Shown here in pieces: positions 36,920-48,270 of a DNA stretch of 64,000 nt; positions within the stretch are counted from its first letter, which is position 1; each line of letters starts with the position of its first letter. The DNA lies in NCBI GenBank assembly GCA_039881145.1, contig JAYKKI010000037.1:14891501-14955500 (forward strand). The letters are read 5' to 3'. The notes under the pieces were generated by a model that made no database searches, was not told the origin of the DNA, and saw only the letters and a program-made list of their open reading frames with translations. This DNA comes from Druceiella hillmani (Eukaryota > Arthropoda > Insecta > Lepidoptera > Hepialidae). The translations under genes were made by a program, and so were the position numbers.

Positions 36920-36953
36920 ATTGATATCGTAGCTAATGAGCTACGATATCAAT
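36920..36953. repeat. Perfect hairpin, 15-bp stem
   Basis: attgatatcgtagct and agctacgatatcaat are separated by aatg. It lies just beyond the transposase relic and may be part of the pogo element end. A short direct repeat (caacaaattgaa) follows. Confidence 0.9.
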
Positions 36954-37029
36954 ACTATATCAACAAATTGAACGATATCAACAAATTGAATCAGTCAATG
37001 AATTGTATGTAGAGATGTATGATGTATGG

Positions 37030-38510
37030 GCGAGTACGCAATATGTAAGCAGCTTTATGTTTGATGAAGTTTGGGTGTAAACACTTTAGGGTTATAAACT
37101 GATCGTAGAAGTCACGTTATCGTCTATTGGAAATGACTACATCATTATAGTTGTATAAGGAGTGTTCTCCTTAAGTATACAATTCCTGTATTTAAACTTA
37201 AGATTTACGAACAGTATTGCTCCAAATTACATTTATAGCTTTGATTGGAATTTTTAAAAATAATTTTACATTTTATCTGTATCACAAATAGTTAAGGTGA
37301 CATAGTAGCTCCATTTAAAATATTAGTTTTCACCATGTAAATTTATGCCTAATATATCTTTTGCAGTTGTAAAATGTTGTGAATAAAGCTGAGATTTAGA
37401 AACATTATTACAGGTTTTTGGTATAATTTAGATCAAATTCCAATAACGCTGTTTCTAAAATTATGAAAAGTTTTGACTTTAGAAGTTTTGAAGGAAAACG
37501 GAATATTTAAAAATAGCTCAGAAATCCATACCAATTGCAGTTTCAATTGATTCTTTTTATACATAAGTTATTTTGATCGGCTTGTGTTGACTAATTAAAT
37601 TTATATAAGCGACAAATAATTTTTGTTGCGTCTGCAAAAGTTATATCGCACAATTTATTTTCATAGTGAGAAGTAATATATTATAAACAATTTAATAGAA
37701 AAACAATGTACCTTTAAATGCTTAAACTTATCTGTAATTGTATAGGGACTGTGCAAAAAAAATAGCAGGCACTTTAAAATTACAGAAATAAGAAACATTT
37801 ATTGGTCAATATCAGTGCAATATTGCGTCAACAGAAAATACTGAGCATCATTGAATAAAGAAGTTGCGTTAGGAGTGAACACATTGTTTTTATGAACTAT
37901 TAAAATGATATTGTACGACACACCACAACATGTTTTGGCATTATAATTAATGTTGATTGATAACAGTATATACGCTGTGGGGATTCAACTCGAAGTTATT
38001 TATTAATTTATCACCAGATGATACGGGCATCTGATGACAAATTAATATACTTTTGGTTACACTGCTGCCTTTTCTAAATGACCCCTAGGTGTAGGGATCG
38101 TTTAAAATTAAGTGTGAATGGAACCTTGGAAAGTCGAGTTTTATTTTTATCCTTTTTCATCAGGTTTTTCAATATTGTTGGCTTAAAGGCTATGAAAACA
38201 TGTAATTACTTATTAACTTTTAAGGTGTCGATGTTATATATTTATATACCAGATATAAATATTTGAGATAATTTAAAAATATGGGCTTTAAACTTGATTC
38301 CATTAATTTCAATAAAATATGAATATTATTTCGATTAATTTTCAAGAGTATTGTCGTAGTTGAAAACATTTTGCGCTATGTACATCGCTGACCAAAGAGT
38401 ACAAACTACAGCATCATCTCTTCAACCTCGGTGCTTTCGCTATGTTGAGTTGCTATATCTCAAATGTAAAAATTAGAACATGCATGTGTATGTTTGCTTC
38501 GGAAAATGAA
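37030..38510 (+). repeat. Right end of unit A (partner 61090-62440)
   Basis: Strong matches include ttttatgaactattaaaatg, acaacatgttttggcattat and ggtgctttcgct. No gene is recognised. The A copy of the minus-strand island described at 62219-62420 lies at about 38340-38450 and contains stops. Confidence 0.8.
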
Positions 38511-38545
38511 TATAGGGGTGGTATTAAAAAAAATAAAAGGTTTAT

Positions 38546-38698
38546 TCTTGAGTATATTTGGCATTAATTTTGTAGAAATTCATTATTCACAATTAAATGA
38601 AACTACGTGATGTAGTATTATTTCTACTGTCTATAAGTTCTTTACTACGACCTAGTTTTCGTTGTATTACAACAACTTCAGGTGGGATTTTAGCAAAG
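38546..38698 (+). mobile_element. Second, truncated foldback element copy
   Basis: Matches the head and left arm of the element at 21500 (gtatatttggcattaatttt, aaatgaaactacgtgatg). It then passes into ttgtattacaac followed by cttcaggtgggattttagca, which corresponds to the opposite orientation of the centre in the first copy, and breaks off at caaag. It lies at the edge of the duplicated unit. Confidence 0.85.
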
Positions 38699-40054
38699 AA
38701 TCAATGTGTCGTTAATTACTACTCATCTAGTATTTACTAAAAATTTTGGCAGACTTTCAAATTTAAAATAAAAATGTGTCGTGAATTACTAAAAATATTT
38801 ACTAAAAATATTAAAATTTTCATCCTTTTTTGACCAAAAGTTTTCATGCTTTTGAATACTTTGTCCCTCGTATATATCTAAACTTTCATGTCCAACAAAC
38901 TGGTGTAGGTAGTTATGGAGCAAGAAGTCACAGGTACTTACATGTTAATGCAAAATTCCACAATCTCAGAAACCCTCGGTTTTTTGAGTAAGTTAAGTTC
39001 AGCTTTTAATGTTCAGTTTTTCGCTGCTACAATGTCGCATAATTAATATAGATTTTTCTTTTATTACACGGAGATTGTTATTAGGTTAGATTGAAACGCG
39101 AAACATAACTATATTTAACAACGATCCTTTGTGGCGTATTAACGATTCATTTTACAGCCACCATTAATTCAATTTCAACCATTAATTAATAAAACAAGCA
39201 GAGCCGAAAAAGCAACGTTAGAAGAAATTGAAATAAAAAGTATCGTCGATAATAGTTTTTATTTTTAAATTGTATGCAACCTTATTGGAAGTAACATAGC
39301 CAGCGTGTTTAGTCCGCAGCAGCACAAGCTTCGGTCTATGCACAATCTAAAATACTTTGGAGATGCATATCTTCAAACCCGGTGAGATTACTGCACCAAG
39401 CACGAGTCTTGCTGCTTCAACCTTTATCCGCATACCACTTGACTTAACAGAGTATATATTTCTTTATTATGTTATTTTCAACATCGTATTGAAAATATTT
39501 GTTATGAAGACTTTAACGACATATCTACAATTTACCCAATAAATGTCAAAAATAAATAAAGTGCTCAACAAAACTCCTATCAATTAAAAAGGATCTCTGA
39601 ATGGAGTCAACATAATCCCCCTCGTAAACCCAACAATGTTAATACATGATATTGAGTGAATCATTACGGCCTATTATTCATTGAATGCTCGGCGAACCAA
39701 AACTTTCGCTTCGTTTTCAAAAATTATCCGCAACGTTTGGATGCCCTTGCATTTTATTGCCAGCGGTTAACGATTTAGAAAGTCGTAAATATTATTAAAA
39801 ACTGACAAGGAGTTACAGTTCCGTGGCATTTTGTCATCTTAATATTTGTCACGTACAAAGTTAGTAAGCCCTATTGTGACCCATAATTGCGGAATTCTCA
39901 CTAATTTTTTTGTAGAATCCTAAGCGAATATAAAAATGATTTATTTAGTTAAATATAACGTTAAATTAACCCGGCGAGTGTAATATTAACTTTTCCATTG
40001 TTCTAAACCTTCAAACGATTTAATGTAGGGTTTTAAAAAGTTTTTCGAACTCAG
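38699..40054. other. Spacer between duplicated units, no gene recognised
   Basis: AT-rich except for a GC-richer patch at 39290-39440 (ctgcaccaagcacgagtct within it). That patch may be a short exon or element remnant; the minus strand is open there over SSGMRIKVEAARLVLGAV. Nothing firm. Confidence 0.4.
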
Positions 40055-40255
40055 GTCAAATGCAAACATGTGAATATGGACAAGGAGTATATTTACAAGG
40101 CGGATTCCTCAGAACGACCGAACTGGGGCTCGTATTACTGCGTGAACCGTAGCAATGAGACCTTAGTCGCAGCTTTCGCACCATGCTCACTGGGAATCTT
40201 TACTGTGGAGAAGTTTTATATTTGGAAAGGAATCACTACTCTTTTCACATTCGCT
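40055..40255 (+). CDS. Candidate internal coding exon, gene unknown
   Basis: 201 nt, open in one frame for exactly 67 codons. It is bounded by an acceptor-like tttttcgaactcag on the left and a perfect consensus donor GTAAGT on the right (40256). It would be a phase 0/0 exon. The G+C and codon content are clearly higher than the flanks. The peptide has NWGSYYCVNRSNETL (one possible N-glycosylation site, NRS or NET), two further cysteines, and a hydrophobic end GITTLFTFA. I do not recognise the family. No neighbouring exon is identified. It lies outside both duplicated units. It could also be a chance frame in a GC-richer element. Confidence 0.35.
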
Positions 40256-40609
40256 GTAAGTTCTCAAAAGTAAATTGAAAGTTTCTTGTTAATTTTTAAG
40301 GAATTTATCTTAAATCTATGTAGGACAGAAATTTAAGTTTAAGAATAAAAAACGATAATAATCTGACGTTTCAAAAATATTTTAAGTATTGATTAATCTC
40401 GTTAAACGAGACTCAAATGTACATGGAGGGTTACTACTCATCCGTTGCTGCGGTATTTAATAGAGTAGATTTAGCGGCAAATAATATAAATAAATATTGT
40501 GCCTTCGTAATTCATTATGAATATTATAAGTTAGGGTTTTAAAGATAATTCACGAGTAGAGAAGTTTTCACAGAATATATATATTTTCATAAAATATGGT
40601 ATTCGTAGA

Positions 40610-40678
40610 GACACAAAAACACACGCACACACCCACACACAAACGCACACACACACAAAGGCGCGCACACACACAAAA
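40610..40678. repeat. Impure (CA)n microsatellite
   Basis: Repeated ACACAC with GC and AA interruptions, the only CA-rich tract of note on the plus strand. Confidence 0.9.
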
Positions 40679-41288
40679 TATTTTTTATAAAATTATTTAG
40701 TTCCTTTTTCGATTTCAGAATTTAAATATTTGTCAAAAAATAAACTTTAAAATTGCAAATAAAGGATTTCAGTTTGTTAAATTTCCCGTCCAACCATTGC
40801 GTGAAACTTAGCCTATTTTTTAAGAGCCGCTTATTTCCAAGCATTTTTATATTTGTATTCATTGTTACATTGTCATTAGCACAAATGATCGATATCACTT
40901 TATTAATTCCATTCATTTTGTAATTTTTTAAAATTTAGTTTTAAATGAATATTCACTTATATTAACCTCTAGGTAATAAAAACTGTTTTTACTAAGTTAG
41001 TTAATTTGTTACTAAATTTATTAAAATTATAATATTTAATTTAATCTATCCATAGATAAGTATATCTATTGCCGTTATTAGATTATAGCGTAAAGTTCTA
41101 AAACCACGAAATTTATATTATAACGTATAAAGTATTGCAAATATCCAAATTTACAACTTTAACGAAAAAAAAAGTAAGAAGAAAAATTGAATATTCATTC
41201 CCGACTGATCTTTGTTTTTCATGATCGATTGGTATATTGTATTTAGTTTCTTTTTTGGAGAAAATGCAACTTTGCACTTAATTTACCA
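40679..41288. other. AT-rich stretch, no gene recognised
   Basis: No coding signal. It leads into the left end of unit B. Confidence 0.5.
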
Positions 41289-42219
41289 CCAAAGGTAATT
41301 TTGAAACTTGCAAAGAAACAAATGAAAAGAATGTAAAAAAACAAACATCAGACTGATTTCACATGGATTAATTAATGAAATTATGGCAACGCATATGAAT
41401 CATAATTGTTGAAATGAAAAAATATAGATAACTAATAATATAATTTAATTAAATGAAAAAAATATTTTAAGCACTTTATTTCCGACTGAAATAGTAAACT
41501 TTAGACAAGGTTTTCAAATGAATATTCGTTATGTTTAAACTGATTAACCAATCTAAAGACAGCTCTGGACATTAACGACGTCTTTGGCTGCACGAGTCAA
41601 TTGTCGAATCAGAAAAGAATACTAAAATGTTAGCATTTTAACTGACAAAGACTAATATATTTATTTGAATATAATGCACGTTCTTACACATTATACTTTC
41701 CTCTGTAAACTATTTTACAATAATATAAAAATTTGAATGGTGATACTGAGATTGAAAGAAAACCTATTTTATTTATGTTCAGAACATAGCAGTTTTCCAG
41801 TCATTTAATAAAGCATTAAATTTATTACGGAGCTAATGTCAAAGTTTGAGTATCTATGTATTAAAAGATAATAGAGGCAATACCGGACTCACATGTCAGG
41901 TACACACTTGAAATTGCTTTCAACTTTTGGTCAATAAAGTTGATTAAAAACAGAACCGTAAGAAGGAAAAACTGACAATTTCAACAACAGGTAAAAAACA
42001 GGCGAGAAAATAATTCAATTTCGCTCGATAGTCGCTTACATCGAGGGTTTAAAATATGTTTATGAGGGGTGTTTATTTTGTGAGGGTGAATAACAGCGGC
42101 TTGGTTTCATTTTTTAAGGGTTTTTTTGTTTGTTTGTTTAGCGCTTCCTTCGGTTTTTAGAAATAATAGTAATCAAAACGGTTTTTTTTGTATGTGATTA
42201 ACAAAATGTTTGCACTGCA

Positions 42220-43485
42220 CTAAACACATATATGAGACTGAAGGATCTTTGGATGGTAGAGTATATTGGCTTAGTTAAGGAATATTTAAGTATTTCTACA
42301 TTTTCTTTATTCTCCAGGAATTGAAAAGAATCAAGTTGCATGTAACAATTTGTATAACAAAATTAAAACGATGGCAAGAAAATAATAAATACTTATATCA
42401 CAGGTAACAGACATTTTAATTTTTAATAATATATGCTTATTCGTCTTTCATTTTATCGCGGCAATATTTTCATGCCGCGATAAAATTCGATTACTATTTA
42501 ACTACTTCATTAGCATTCGACTAGTATTTTAACAAAATATATTATTTTATCCAATGTATTTAATTTCTTTAATATGTGTTTTGTTCTCAAATTATTAAAG
42601 TTCCACCAGTGGTAACTGTATGCGATGAAGTCTTTCAAACATTGCGTTTACCTAACCTTTCGTCTTTCCATCATTATATCAACTTACTTAGATCCTCCGA
42701 CCTCGACATTTGGAGTTTAAATTATTCTAAAATTACTAAAAGCTACCTAAAATGTTAAACAAAAGGCGGAAAATGGCTAAAATGTTTTCCTTTCTCTTTG
42801 TTTTCACTATTTAAAAATAAGCGTAGATCATATAACAAATTTCACACAAATAAAAAGAAAATTTATTAAATATTATTTTTATGAGAAAAATAAACAAAAC
42901 AAGAAATTTTCAGGATAAAAATAAAGACTAAGAAGTAAATAAAAAAACAAAACTTACAATTATTTCTAAAAATCAAATATTTTTGCTTAGTTCTCCATTA
43001 ATTTTAATTCAAAAATTTATAATAACCTTCAATTAGTATTGACAGGAATGGTTGTCGCTTAAAGATAGACATGTTGCCATTGAAATTAAGGCATAATTAA
43101 GAGAGAAGTAACTATAGTTTACATTTTAAGTTACTCAATAAAAAGAGTAACGAGAATGAAGTAGTTACTATTTTTATTACATTATGTTAATTTTTTCATA
43201 ACTTCTTTGCTTTCTATGATAATGAATTGGTTTAGTAATGTCAGAGTGTATTTTTTGTGGATACAATACACGTTTTAGGGAAAATTATTTTTTGAAATAT
43301 TAAAAAAATATTAAACAACACATCCACAACACAACACATACCATTTAATTCTAAAAGTAATAATTATATTAAATCTAAACAATATCTAAATTCTTGCTCA
43401 TCTGGAAAATATAAAAATAGTTAAACTTTTTATTTATACTTAAAAATTTAATATGTTGTGATGGGTCTCCATATGCCAGAGTATA
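42220..43485. other. Unit-B-specific 1.25-kb segment of unknown nature
   Basis: Homology to A stops near 42215 and resumes at tatttgatttcacgtcattg (about 43488, matching 15449). The segment contains a perfect 14-bp-stem hairpin at 42450-42486 (attttatcgcggca / tgccgcgataaaat) and a 60-codon frame at 42576-42758. No terminal repeats or known domains were seen. Insertion in B or loss in A are both possible. Confidence 0.5.
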
Positions 43486-44483
43486 ATATTTGATTTCACG
43501 TCATTGTATAAAAAGATCGAATAATATGATAAATGGTCAACGTCTCGCGTTGTTTCATTTTCTTTACTGGATACGAATGATGTGAGATGTAGGTAAGGCG
43601 TACACGTCCCATTATGGTCACAATATTATATTAGTTATTAAGTCAACTGCACAAAATTAATATCACTAACGTAGCAACAGTAGGTTCGTGTACTCAATAA
43701 AGAATATTTATGCAATAAACCACTACTCCACTATTGACTGTTCTATATAAGAGAAAATATTAATTTGATATGGATATTGTTTAGAGTTTTTAATAATTGT
43801 AAGATGTAAATAAATATTTTTTCAAGTAATTTTACACCTAGTTCAGGATGAACAACGCTTTTGGACAATACAAAATTATCTGTTTATAAGGGATAATACC
43901 ACGGAGCGTTAAAAGGAAAAGCTCACAAAATGATTATACAATTTTAAGAGAATTAGAATTTTGGAATCAACATGATGCCGTGAAAATAGTAATTGCAAAT
44001 ATGTTAAGGTACATTAACGTTTGGTTTAATCATGTGAACATGAACATATTGGTGTGAATGGAAAGAGTTACGGAACACAAAATATGTAAAAATATATAAA
44101 AAGGTAAGGGTAAAATCAAAGATTTGTACTTCCATCAAAATTATGAAGGTATCTATTTAGGAGGGGGTTAATGAAAGTAAGGGAAGAAAACTAACTTTTT
44201 TTAAAACACTATGTTAAAAAAAAATTAGTGGATAATCGCATCAAAGTTCTCTACGTATGTATGTACGTACGTACATGCACTTTCGAAGGCTTGTAATATC
44301 GGCAGTAAATATTTGATTTATCATGATTTTTTTTTATTGAACATAGTCAGCAGAACGACTAAAACGATAAAAGCTCATCGTTGCTGTTCTTATTAGGGTA
44401 CGACTCATTCCGCCTTTGAGTTATGCCACCAAAAACTTCAAATGTACATTCTACAAAAACCAAAGAAAAATGAACTACATTAG

Positions 44484-44600
44484 AGCTGAATAAATTTCAC
44501 GTTTCATATTGGTCCATAGATGCTACTGCTGAATAAATTTCACCATTCATATTGGTCCTGATGCTGAATAAATTTCACCATTCATATTGGTCCATAGATG
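44484..44600. repeat. Three-copy tandem repeat, unit B only
   Basis: Copies of about 38 bp with the core gctgaataaatttcaccatt and catattggtcc. Unit A has a single related copy at about 17035-17090. Confidence 0.9.
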
Positions 44601-45149
44601 TTACCTGTAGTTTTTATCAATAATCGGAAAAATATTTCCACAAGTAAAATTAACAAACTGAATTTTTTTCTCGCCAGTTAATACTAAGTATTAACTAATA
44701 TACAACAATTATTAGGCATTTCGATGAATGAATTTTATGAGTTTACTCAAATATACAGGACTAATGAATAAAAAACATGCAAATAATTATAAAGTAATTA
44801 TGGAATATTTTAAAAGACATGATTAGATTCACTCAAATCCTATTAGATGAAGGAAATGTCAATAACTATAATGACGTCTGTGCCTTGATAAAAGTTATCA
44901 AAATCTAACAATATAATCTATTTTCGCTTACCATATCTCAGTGGAAAATAGTGTACCAATATAAATAAGTGACAGAAATAAAGAATGATTGCTACGCATA
45001 TAAAGGCAGCTATCTTCGAATGTTTCTTTGAAATATGTATCACTTCTTGCATACAAAATTCAAATCTGTTATCAAAACACTAATGAAAATTATTTCATAA
45101 TAAGGATATAGCACAAAGCTTCTAATCTCAGCATCGTAAACTCAAATAC

Positions 45150-45470
45150 CGTAAAGCCACTTTACGTGGAGCCGACCCTTTATTAACAATGAAGGCAAAC
45201 TGCGTCTCACGCACCTTGCTCCTGTCAACCAATATCTTTAAACCCATCTCGCAGGAGGAAGGGCCTGCCATTTTCGAAACCACAATGGAAGCTTCGAAAT
45301 AACTGTTCACGATTTTCATGTGTTTGACGAGGCTGTAGCTGTGGGCCTAGGTGTCCTTTGCATTGCACAAGAGCGACCGCAGATCGCAGCAACGTTTCTA
45401 AGTCGTACAATTTCCGCAAACAGCATCATACATCAGTACTATCACCGTATACCGTGTGTTGCAAAATATG
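45150..45470 (-). other. Conserved GC-richer block, unit B copy
   Basis: Partner of 17930-18260. In B, a 63-codon minus-strand frame (45128-45319, ATG start) stays open and includes SKMAGPSSCEMGLKILVD and FAFIVNKGSAPRKVAL. The A copy is interrupted. A perfect 7-bp-stem hairpin (cgtaaag / ctttacg) is present. Not assigned to any family. Confidence 0.4.
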
Positions 45471-46090
45471 ATAAATAAATATATATTTTCATAGGAATTG
45501 ATATAACCAAATAAATGTGACGTCAAGCATATGTTTACAGATTTTAAGGTTAATTAGTTTGTGTGGGTTAAAAGTCATAATTAATATTGCTGTATATCAA
45601 AGATCAATTGGTTTTGAAATACTATTCTAATGAATATACAATTTTTAAACACAATTTTTTCACTATGTGCACGGGTCTGAATAGAGACTAATGACAGAAA
45701 AAAGTGTTGTGATAAAAGAGTACTGACAATATATTCTCTTACCGTTACTTCCTTTTCCTATGTTCTAACGATGTTTTCTTCAGATAGTATTTTTCAAAAT
45801 GATTAAGTGGAAAAATTGTTCATTTCGTGTTGTTGTGTAAAAGTTTCTTTATTTTTAATTCGATAATCTCCCGTGCTTAATAGCAATGTCTTTACTGAGG
45901 ACTTTGTGACTTGCATTTGATTATATTAAAAAGGTGGAGAACACTTAATTGTTAGCTGAATAATTTGTGGACAAAGAAGATGAATAATGATTCTTTTGAA
46001 TAGCTACAACCGAGACTGTTCATTCCACTGTGCTAGTAACTTTTTTATTACTTATAAATAAGTGTATGCATCGTTCATGTGCGTGTTCAG

Positions 46091-46094
46091 TATA

Positions 46095-46152
<58 letters not shown>

Positions 46153-46192
46153 TATGTGTGTGTGTGTGTGTGTGTGCGTATGTGTGTGTGTA
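46091..46192. repeat. (TA)n-(GT)n compound microsatellite
   Basis: TA tract passing into GT repeats, at roughly the place of the unit A tract at 18791. Confidence 0.95.
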
Positions 46193-46360
46193 TTAATTAT
46201 CCAACCGGTTTCAGAGTTTAATAACTTTTTTGAAAAGAAAATTTAACACTTAAATTTTTCTTACGATACGTTAAAAAAGTAACTTGGGACTGATAATCTT
46301 TCATAAAAAACTTTGTATCGGCCCGTGCGAGTTTTCGAAGTAAATTTTTAAAATTTGTTA

Positions 46361-46747
46361 TTACTTCTTTCGTAAGAAATTAAGTTTTTTTTGTAAACAA
46401 AACAAAAAGCAAATATTAATAAAAAAGATCTTCATTAAAAATGTTCTGTGAATATTTTTTGGCAAAGCGGTGTTTATTTTAAAATTAATAAAAAATTCTA
46501 AATCATCTGAACAGCCTAGATCAAAGTCGTTTTGGTTTTTAATATTAGAAAAATATCTTCTCTTAAATGGGGCACCAAACAAAATAAAAATATTTTGAAC
46601 CTGTAATCCGTAAATTGAGATACGCATCTGAGAATACTTTTGCGAGAGATAATTATCAAATGAAAACAATTTAAGGTACAAAGAAGGAGGATATAGAATT
46701 TCAGTAAGTATTTTAGATAATATTGTATAAGAGAAATATATCGACAA
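46361..46747 (-). other. 128-codon open frame, disrupted in unit A
   Basis: Opens with ATG in B. The central part, RRYFSNIKNQNDFDLGC, matches a stretch in A (about 19385-19430, KNQKDFDLGYLGDLG), where (TA)n expansion and frameshifts break the frame. Sequence on both sides also aligns. The family is not recognised. The conserved acidic patch could be a relic of a shared ancestral gene or element, but the similarity may simply follow the DNA homology. Confidence 0.2.
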
Positions 46748-47659
46748 AATTTTTTAAATACGAATAGAGTTGAGTGAACAACACTACCAGACGCATAGGC
46801 ATACATAAACATTTAAGTGTATGGTATCCATTATCAACTATTTAAAAATATTAATGTAATTTTACATATGGAAATACTTTACCTAGTGTACATTTGGCAG
46901 GATTTAAAATATGACAAATTTCTCAGAAACTGAAATTTAGAATAGTCGCGAAAGTTTATTAAAAGGCAAGCTTTAGATGGACCTCTAAATATGTTCTTTC
47001 TTTTCATAATTTTGACTTTAGCAGTTTTGGTAAGGGAAGAGACAAGTTTTTATGGATATTTCAGTATTATCTCTAATACTATCTTAAACACAATTCTAAA
47101 AAATTTAGTGTTGAGTTTTTGTAACTAGCCTTTTAATCGATATCAGTTCCGTTATTTTTCTGATCATTAGACAAACATCACGATGCGAAGTTAGCTACTT
47201 AATTTATTGGAATGTCTGCTTACGGTAAGCTACTGCAAGATGTATTCAAATTGAATGAATTTGATTTTCTGTCATTGGCGCGGAAAAAAGTCTCACATAC
47301 GTTTATTGTAATTTATTTGAAGATGTCGTATTTTTTTAGATCGAAGTGAATACACAATTTTCTACAATTTCAGTTTTCGTATTATATTTGTAGTGAAAAA
47401 TGAATTTTGCAAAAATTGTGATAAGGAATAAGAATTATTATAACATAGTCTTACACTCATGGACCTAATTACCAATTCCCGTAATTATATTAAGGTCAAG
47501 TCGTAATCCTATTCCTTTATCCAATACTTGCGATTTATGTAAAAGGTTTTCTTAGAAACAATTTAATTAATCAGTAAAAAGTAATTTTAGCTCCATATTG
47601 GAGTGTCACCTGCTTAAGAAAGCGTTGTTCTAGTTAACTGTGTCAATCACTTCTAGAGA

Positions 47660-48270
47660 TCTATGTCAATTTTTGCATCTCAGTATATCGACCGACAATA
47701 ATGTCATTACCCGATATTTGCTGGATACGTGACATCTGTGCTACTAGCGTCCATAAGTTGAAAAGCGCGTCAATTTTATTTGTACCCTACAAATTAAGGG
47801 CTCTGGTAAATGTTTACGTAAATATTATAAAAATAACGGAAGACATTAATTGTAACTTACATGAGTTTTTTTCTTTATTTTGTATTAACAATTGATATAT
47901 AGAATACGGTGAGGTCAAAGTAGCCCCGAAGCACTGAAAGATTGGTATCGGAGTTGATATCGTTTTATATATGATATCGTTGTATATTGTTTAGAAGTTA
48001 TATAAAATTTAATGTGAGGAACAATTGCTTCTACGGCTTTCTTCTGTCAACATTTTTCTGGCATCTGTCAGTGAGATGACGAGCATTTTCCCAATTTTCT
48101 TTTATCTCCTTCACTGAGATCCCCTATTGAGGAATGTAATTTAGGGGATTTTGTATGATTCATAATATTGCAATGTTTTAATTCAGCAGTTTTTTATGTT
48201 TCTTCAGTAAATTACATCTTTGTAATAATGTCTATATTTTTTAGATTAAAATAAACGTTTTGTTCTATAG
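47660..48270. other. Unit B stretch without clear unit A partner
   Basis: A 64-codon ATG frame at 47701-47895 and a weak hairpin (atccccta / taggggat, about 48118-48151) are the only features. Neither is convincing. Confidence 0.35.

Larger units (their letters stand above)
35221..36960 (+). mobile_element. Decayed pogo/Tigger-type DNA transposon
   Basis: Inserted in unit A only: A and B share sequence up to acagccgctgc (about 35210 and 59755), then diverge. The first 500 bp are GC-richer and non-coding; a transposase relic follows. Terminal inverted repeats were not identified by eye, so both limits are approximate. Confidence 0.7.
14575..38510 (+). repeat. Segmental duplication, unit A
   Basis: This unit matches 41289-62440 in the same orientation. 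Anchors read directly (A to B): 14835 to 41545 (gattaaccaatctaaaga), 15470 to 43505, 16441 to 43912, 17935 to 45165, 20110 to 47220 (ctgcttacggtaagct), 22560 to 48620, 23800 to 49825, 26900 to 54740, 27980 to 55970, 30100 to 56490, 33930 to 57930, 34260 to 58700, 35200 to 59750, 37880 to 61850, 38400 to 62320. Divergence is high and indels are many, so the event is old. No intact gene is recognised in the unit. Pieces specific to A are listed separately. Confidence 0.9.

Noticed and set aside
44261..44276. Palindrome atgtacgtacgtacat as a regulatory site
   Set aside because: It is a simple tetranucleotide (tacg) repeat, symmetric by nature.
48118..48151. Hairpin with 8-bp stem and long loop
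   Set aside because: Short stem with a 14-nt or longer loop; expected by chance in a window this size.
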